The notes beneath the pieces were generated by a model. It was not told the origin of the DNA, did no database searches, and was given only the letters and a program-made list of their open reading frames with translations. From contig LRSR01010814.1 in assembly GCA_001579985.1 (NCBI GenBank), positions 1-26,081 of the forward strand: a stretch of DNA of 26,081 nt, given 5' to 3'. Positions 19,721-26,081 of this stretch are shown in pieces. Position 1 is the first letter of the stretch; each line of letters begins with the position of its first letter. The position numbers were made by a program, and so were the translations under genes. The DNA is from Hypsibius dujardini. Taxonomy: Eukaryota; Tardigrada; Eutardigrada; Parachela; Hypsibiidae.

Positions 19721-20715
19721 GTTGCGACACGTTCAACTCCGGTCTGAACCGCTTTTTAGATGCCTCTCAACTGACAAACCTACTATTGCATTTCCCGATG
19801 AGCGACCGGGACAATGACAAAGAAATGTAATTTCACAAAATGATATCTAGAACTAGCTAGCTAAATCGTTGAAAATTGTGAGGTAGGCCACAGGCGATGT
19901 CAGCGGTTTTGAAGTTTACGTTTTGGAACCAGGGACACAAGCTACATTACATTGAGTCTATGTTTGCGATCCCGGAACTCTGTCATAAGCAGATTAGCCA
20001 AACGTTTTCTCCTCTTTGTTCAGTATATTATTTCTTTGACACTTCCACGACATTGAGGTCAAATTCGGTAGTACCTTGGGGATGTCGGGACGCTAACTTT
20101 TTAATCAGCTCAAGTGATGACACAAAAACAGTAACGGACACTGGCCACTATAGATTGTAGTTGAGGATTGCTCATAAGGCGGAGGGCGAGGCAAACAGAA
20201 TGGCAAATACGAACACAGCCATGGATTAGAGACATGCAGTGGCGGAGACACAGACGCAGACATAGACACAGACACAAGTACAGACACAAGCACAGACAAA
20301 AACACAGGCACAGACACAAACACAGACACAGACACAGACATAGACACAGGCATAGACACAGACACATTGAATATCGGCACACACAGGCCTAGACAACACG
20401 GTAAAAATTCTATTAACCTGAATTCTTAATATCAGCAAAGAGAACTATGGAAAGCGTCTATAAAATTGGCTAGTACGACCTATGTCTATATTATATTAGG
20501 CCGGACTGACGTCAAACGCAAAACGACAGGAATTGCCGATGCCACAGAAAATATACTACTTTAGAGACTCATTCTTTAGCATAACATCGCCAAGCTGCCT
20601 AATAAGCGGTGAGTATATTCATTTCGTGATCATGGTATTGTTAAAGTTGTTTTGACAATCTGCACGATATAGCTGCACGTTGTGCTTCATCTGCTGGGAA
20701 ATATAGGACTTGTGC
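19721..20715. other. Spacer between gene A and gene B (right copy)
   Basis: This is a repeat of 944-1938, including the microsatellite. It contains the presumed promoter of the complete gene A. No gene is supported. Confidence 0.6.
20248..20366. repeat. CACAGA microsatellite, right copy
   Basis: It has the same unit number and interruptions as 1471-1589. Because microsatellites change length quickly, this identity argues for a very recent duplication or for the same molecule read twice. Confidence 0.9.
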
Positions 20716-22382
20716 TCAGCCTTTGGATGGACACGCTTCCACAGATCGGCTGAGTATTTCCTTTGTGACCAGAAGGGTAGTCACAACTGTTGTCACAATC
20801 TAAAGAACGATAAAAAATGTTTGGTTTGATGATCCAAAGAACAGTTCTATTGCACTGTATATTCGGTATATCAAGAAATGCCAGAATCATCGACGATTGG
20901 CCTACCGTTAACAAGGAGGCGCGCGAAAAGTGGAATAGTCCGCCTGCTTCAATTTTGAGCTGGTTCTCTTTCACAATCTGCGAGAGCTTGTCGATCCTCT
21001 TGAGGGAAGGAAGTTTCTTCGAAATTGATTCTGTGTTGATCTAAGTAGTAGACCATGCAAGCCCATTATACCCTTCTTATTCCATTGCACAATATATATT
21101 CATTTACGGTTCTTGTCTGTTCCCCGTAGCCGTTTAATATCCAGACGAAATCCCGCAGAATTTTATCGAGCGTTGAACTCTAGAGGAAACGTGAAAATTT
21201 GGTCCTTTGTTTATCCTGCGAGAGCTTTATTTTTGCCTCCTTTTTATTCCTGTCGAAACTCGTTTTGAGTCTAACAAGATTGCCGGACAAGCGTACAGTT
21301 CAATTCAGCTCATCGCGTCGCAAATTCGTGTCATATGCTACAGCTGTACTTACCTCTTCGTGTAGCAAAACAAAGGGCATGAAGCAGATGGTTGCATAAC
21401 AGAGAAAAAGAGTCGCTGTGCACCCATACAGGAACCACAACATCGCGTTGTATGATGCACCGTAGACAAGAAGTTTCGCACATACCGCCAGTACTGTCAA
21501 CACATCCAGTCCAACACTGACTACCAATATCCGCCCGAAACATCCGTTAAAATAATCCACAAATCTGGTCACATTCACATACGTCAAGGTCCACATGTCG
21601 ATCCGATCCGCAAGCGGGCTCGGCCCAGCAGCATCCGACCAGGCAACACTTTGATTGACCTTCGCTAGGGTAATTTCTTTTCGTAAACTTCGCATCGCTT
21701 TCACAGTCCACCAAACGAACAGGATCCCGGAAATGTGCACCTGCTGCGACAGGAAGAGGGCCCAATCGAACAGCAACTGCATTGGGATAAACGTCGCCCG
21801 ACCGATGCAGCGATGCATCCAGAGAGCATAACACGGATCAGCCTCAACAGTGAGGTTGACGCTCGAGTTGCTGGGGACGACGGCGTCGTTGAAGAAGCTC
21901 TCCTTATTGAGCCAGAAGAGAGCCATGTATGACGCATGGACACCGGTACCGATTGCCAGTAGTATTAAGGACAACCGACGGCCGGTTATAGATGGGTCAG
22001 CATTGCAACTAAGGTCACCTAATGAGGGTTGAATTTTGGTTTGAACGAAGAAGCGCAGAGCACGCCACTGTGGAAGCTGCCATGAAAACAGCCACAGCAC
22101 TGCTGGGCCACGTACTACGAGAAAGTTCGCCCACAACATCTGGACCAGGTTGATCGCAAAGGGCGTGGAATTATCCGCCAAGTCAAGCTCCAACGAAAAC
22201 CTGAATACGTCCACCATTTTCATCAGAGCTAGACTAAGGCTGACTACCGGGAAGGTTATTCGAACAGCGGTCCGCAATGAGTTGTAGAGGTTTGAAAGAC
22301 AAAATTGTTTTGCATTAGTTGCGGTTTTGGCCTCATTGGCGAACAGAAGAAACGACTGAGCAAAGACAATATCTTCAGCCAT
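20716..22382 (-). CDS. Gustatory-receptor-like gene B, right copy (complete)
   Basis: This is a duplicate of the gene at 1939-3605, encoding the same predicted 439-aa receptor. Exons are 22382-21354, 21179-21108, 21040-20906 and 20799-20716, with the same splice sites and phase-0 introns. I found no substitution between the copies. If the duplication is real, the genome holds at least two identical B genes; if it is an assembly or circular-overlap effect, there is one. Domain content and reservations are as for the left copy. Confidence 0.82.
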
Positions 22383-23250
22383 ATTAGCGCCACAAAATTA
22401 GTCCACATAAAATAGCCCATCAAGAGACAGACCGAATCTTTACCTTTAGCTCTTTAAGGGATCAGGAGGAAAACGAAAAATAAGATGGGATTACGGTTAC
22501 CGCCAAAGCAATTACACATGAGTTATCGACGCAGTCAACGACTTTGACATCATGAACAACGCTCGTAAGTTGCAATTGTGTGACTCGATGCATAATCCCG
22601 ATTTCGAGAGATATCAAATTACCGGCGCACGTACATAGTTGTGTGTTCGTTCTTCGTGATTCGCTTGGTCCTCCACAAGGATATGCCTGCACGGGTCGTT
22701 GAAATTGAGCTCAAATTCCCGGCAGTGCCTTGGAGAACAGGTATGTGGTTTCATCACGGAAGTGATTACCCAGATTCTCAGGAGAGAGACTGACAGACTT
22801 ATATCAGCGAAAGGAATGTGCTATTTGCTACGTACTTTTTAAAACATATATGCGTCTGATCGCGACGATTAACTCAATACTGTACGTCAGTGCAAAACAG
22901 CACTCAGCTAAGCGATAACAGTTGATTTGCGGACTTTTGCTACGTTCATAGTCCTTGTCAGATGCGAGATGTCAGGATATTTGTGCATAATCATTGTCGA
23001 ACGAAAGTTTTGCGAGTTTACGATACCGCTTGCCAAACATTGCGAGATGCGAGAACGTAACGTCCGTGCAAGAAAATCTGTCTAACAGACATGTTCATAG
23101 TTGCCGGTCAGAGCGATGACGTAGTTTGACAATTCATAGTCCCGCCCAAGGAAATCACCGCAGCTATTCTACTTTTCACAGTAATTTTAAAAAAGTTGAG
23201 TAATAGTTTTCACTAACCATTTGCCGAGGAAATAAAACAAGTTGCTGGTA
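22383..23250. other. Spacer upstream of gene B (right copy)
   Basis: This is a repeat of 3606-4473, with nothing further to add. It includes the GCTACGTTCATAGTC block at about 22938-22972. Confidence 0.5.
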
Positions 23251-23604
23251 TGAGGTAAGGGAACTGGAATGGGCCACTTGACTTTCCCGTACCCTGGAAT
23301 GGGCCACCGGGCGGCAGGGGGCGCTCTGTCGCAAATTAATCAAAAACAGATGAATCACTGCGTAGTCAGCGACCTCTACAGTGGACTTTCTCCGATCGTC
23401 CAATGGAGCTTTTTACTTCTCTTTTTTAAACATGTTCTCACAATTTTTTTTCATATCTGATGCGCGTTCCACCGAGTTATCAATTATTCTCTGTCGCTTA
23501 GAATCTTAGTGATAGCCAAAACTTGTGTGGAAGTTGTGATTCCAGGGTGGCCCATTCTAGGGTACGGCAAAAAACAAGTGGCCCATTCCAGTGCCCTTAC
23601 CTCA
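23251..23604. mobile_element. 354-bp MITE, right copy
   Basis: This is a copy of the element at 4474-4827 with the same terminal repeats and doubled TGGAATGGGCCAC motifs. It was duplicated with the surrounding unit and did not insert independently, because its flanks match too. Confidence 0.8.
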
Positions 23605-24134
23605 TTTTGTACTAGCAGCTTGTCCTAGTTGCAACACTGTTGCAACTAAATATAACAGGATGATATGTTATTATTAAAAAAATACTATCAACAAGATCAA
23701 AATGGAGATCAACTTCGAAATAGGAATTTCAAGGAAACTACTAAGCCATCACAACGGTTCATGATTGGCTGGCCAGCTCTGGCATGCCATATGATTCTTG
23801 CGAGACCACGCCTTAAAAAAACACTCGTCCGGCAATGTTTGGTGAGTGTTCATAGTTCATCTTGTAAAATGTCAGACGACAATTGTTATATGCGCATCGA
23901 TAGTAAACACCTACGTCACAACTGAAGTGTTCTTCTTGGCAGATAACACGGACTATGACAGTAGCATTAGACTTTGTATTGGACGCGTGCTGATCCGAAA
24001 CAATCGTTCCACACACGCCAGTATAATGCCGAGGGCATAATTTGCAACAGCACCTGGAGGGCCTTGAGGAGCGATCCACCTACGCCAGAGGCTTGTTTAT
24101 GGGAGAAGCGGAACTAGGACCCTCATGTTGAAGC
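23605..24134. other. Spacer between the two TIR elements (right copy)
   Basis: This is a repeat of 4828-5357. No gene is supported. Confidence 0.4.
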
Positions 24135-24534
24135 CAGGGGTGGACAAAGGGGCAAAACGCATTTTTTCGAAATTCAACCCAAAAATCGGCCAAATTTTCG
24201 TGATCTTTTTGAAACTGTTGGGGTCTGGGGGTCTGATTTCCACGGGCAGCTCTGGATTTCAAACCATTTTCAAAAACGTCAGTTTTTCTCACAAATTTGA
24301 GGTTAGCTCTAATTTAATATAACCTCCTATTGAAAACTGCAAATGGAAAGTCAAACACTTTCTAAAGTAGTTAAAATTTGTGGGAAAAAAGTTTTGTGAA
24401 CGTTTTGAAATTGGGGGAGGGTGCATTTAAACAGACCCTGACAGCCCCACGAGTTTGAAAATTATCAGGATCCATAGGCTAATTTTTTGGATCAATTTTG
24501 AAAAAAATCCGTTTTGCCTCTTCGCCCACCCCCG
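24135..24534. mobile_element. 400-bp hAT-like element, right copy
   Basis: This is a copy of 5358-5757 with the same CAGGGGTGG-type termini and the same flanks, carried along by the larger duplication. Confidence 0.72.
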
Positions 24535-24770
24535 GCCCTACCAATAGGGATCTTGGTTTCGACTTGTAATGACTCTAAACGCCTTCTTAAACCTTCCTTA
24601 ATGACAAAACTGGTTTCAAGCATACGAGTTACAATCGTTTTTTTTGCTAAAAGGTTACTTTCGCCGCAGTAAACGGCCATTCCAATGTCAGAAAATATAC
24701 GTCGACAGCAGGAAAACAGTCACTCTGGTAGAATGACATGGTGTCACCTTAGGGTAAGTAATATTCAAGT

Positions 24771-26081
24771 TTATGCTTTGAGTATTTCTTTTGTCACGAG
24801 CAGAATCGTAACAACTGTCGTCACAATCTAAAAAAAGTCAAAAACAAAAGTTAGAACGACATTAAACGGTGCATGGGTTGGAGTTAAAGTTGCCTCACCG
24901 TAACCAAAGTAGTGCGGGATGAAAAATCAAATATCCCAGCGGCTTCAATTGTGAGGGGATGCTTCTCAACAATCAATGAAAGTTCCCTCACTCCTTCCAG
25001 AACGGTACAATCGACCTTCGAAAATGCCGTTTGTTCGGCCTAATGTAATTGGTAATTTTTATTAAATAGTGTATACAACATGCTAAAAGAGCGGCGACAT
25101 GTTTACGTTCTGTTTACGTTCCCCGTAACCATTAGCCGTCCAGATGAACTCGTGCAGCAGTCTGCCAATTTCCTGACCCTAACATGAGAGACAAAAATTA
25201 TTGATAGTTACGGGAATTTGTAACTATTTGTGAATTCTTTCAAATTTTAGTTTGTACAGCCTAGTACCACAACCCACTAATGCTAATAAATATGTATTCA
25301 CGGAGCAACCGGAATCCGTTATGCTCGTTGATCTATACAGCTGTAAGTGATGAATTATTCAAATTTTGAACCACGAATTGGCTCCAAAAAGGTCATATTT
25401 ATAACGCTATTTAATTTATGATTTGAAGAGTTTGTCATCAGAAATTACAAAACAAATGTGGTCAAACCATCAGATTAGTTTTCTTATGAAATATTTTAAA
25501 ACCAGCGTTTATACTTCTTCGTGCAGCAAGATAAAGGGGATGAAGCAGATCGTTGCGTAGCCAAGAAACAGCACTGCGGTCCATACGTAAAACATAGTCT
25601 CCATCAGACTGAGTGGATTGTTCATTCGATGAGCGGCAATGAATTCCGCGCATACTCCCAGCACAGTCAAAGCGTCCAGTACCACGCTGACGAAACAAAT
25701 CCCCCCGAAACATTTGTTGAAGTAATAAACAAAGCGTGACGCATTCACATAGGACAATGTCCAATAACGGATTACTTCCGGTAGTCGAAAGTTCCACCCC
25801 GTATCCGACGAGGCAACCGTTAGGTTGACCTTTTCTGCTGTTATTTCTTTCTTTAAACTTCGCATTGCTACCAAGACCACCCAGACAAAAATGAGACTCG
25901 AAATGAGAACCTGCTGCGACAGTATGAACGGCCAATCCGCCAGTAATGTCCACAAGGTAAAAAAAGCATTACGACTGATGCATTGTTGAAAAAAATTATC
26001 GTAACAAGACTGGTTCAATTCGGTTTCGGAAGCTTTCAGCTCCAAGCTGCTCGAATTATCGAAATGCCAGTACTCGATGGC
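24771..26081 (-). CDS. Gustatory-receptor-like gene C, right copy, truncated by window edge
   Basis: This is a duplicate of the gene at 5994-7733. Present are exon 4 (24827-24771), exon 3 (25039-24899), exon 2 (25178-25107) and the 3' part of exon 1 (26081-25515). The window ends at the first base of codon 144, so TM1, TM2 and most of TM3 are missing only because of the window limit. It has the same weak donor (GAA|GTATAA) and adjacent stop as the left copy. An internal Met near 26045 is not a true start. Confidence 0.77.

Larger units (their letters stand above)
18778..26081 (+). repeat. 18.8-kb unit, right partial copy (direct repeat of 1-7304)
   Basis: This is the second occurrence of the first 7304 bases. 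It begins inside exon 1 of receptor gene A and ends inside exon 1 of receptor gene C. No mobile-element boundary, target-site duplication or change in composition marks its left edge at 18778, because gene A simply continues across it. The true duplication joint therefore lies elsewhere in the unit or outside the window. Confidence 0.95.

Overview
The window looks like nuclear DNA of an arthropod or close relative. It has intron-containing genes with short GT-AG introns (about 67-120 nt where no transposon has entered), AT-rich spacers, microsatellites and many small DNA-transposon derivatives. I see no bacterial-type operons, tRNA, rRNA or CRISPR. The species cannot be named from the sequence. 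One ambiguous base (N) lies at 11978.

The main content is a cluster of seven-transmembrane chemoreceptor genes of the gustatory receptor (GR) type, all on the minus strand. Each has one long first exon (about 1 kb, TM1-TM6) and three short 3' exons (72, 135-141 and 57-84 nt) joined by phase-0 introns; the last exon completes TM7. This is the classic 3' architecture of arthropod GRs. Here I name them A (17540-19720, complete, 434 aa), B (1939-3605, complete, 439 aa), C (5994-7733, about 421 aa, weak first splice donor) and D (8701-10006, pseudogene). D has lost its 5' half, abuts a decayed mariner-type transposon and carries a stop codon.

The whole window is periodic with a period of 18,777 bp: 1-7304 reappears in direct orientation at 18778-26081, with no difference in any stretch I compared, including homopolymers and a microsatellite. 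The window is therefore about 1.39 copies of an 18.8-kb unit holding genes A, B, C, pseudogene D and a 7-kb spacer. It is either a very recent head-to-tail duplication or array, a circular molecule or contig, or an assembly artefact. As a result A is truncated at the left edge (1-943), B is present twice, and the second C is cut by the right edge.

Layout: 1-943 partial A; 944-1938 spacer with a CACAGA microsatellite; B; 3606-5993 spacer with a 354-bp terminal-inverted-repeat (TIR) element and a 400-bp hAT-like element; C; pseudogene D; mariner remnant 10007-10986 with a nested 193-bp hAT-like MITE; 10987-17539 non-receptor spacer with a 67-bp minisatellite, a Kyakuja-Dileera-Zisupton (KDZ)-like transposase fragment and strand-switching tetranucleotide repeats; complete gene A with a 226-bp MITE in intron 1; then the repeat of the left end.

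The receptors would act independently or as heteromeric ligand-gated channels in sensory neurons. No shared pathway beyond chemoreception can be read from the sequence. The cluster shows receptor birth by tandem duplication and receptor death by transposon-associated truncation.
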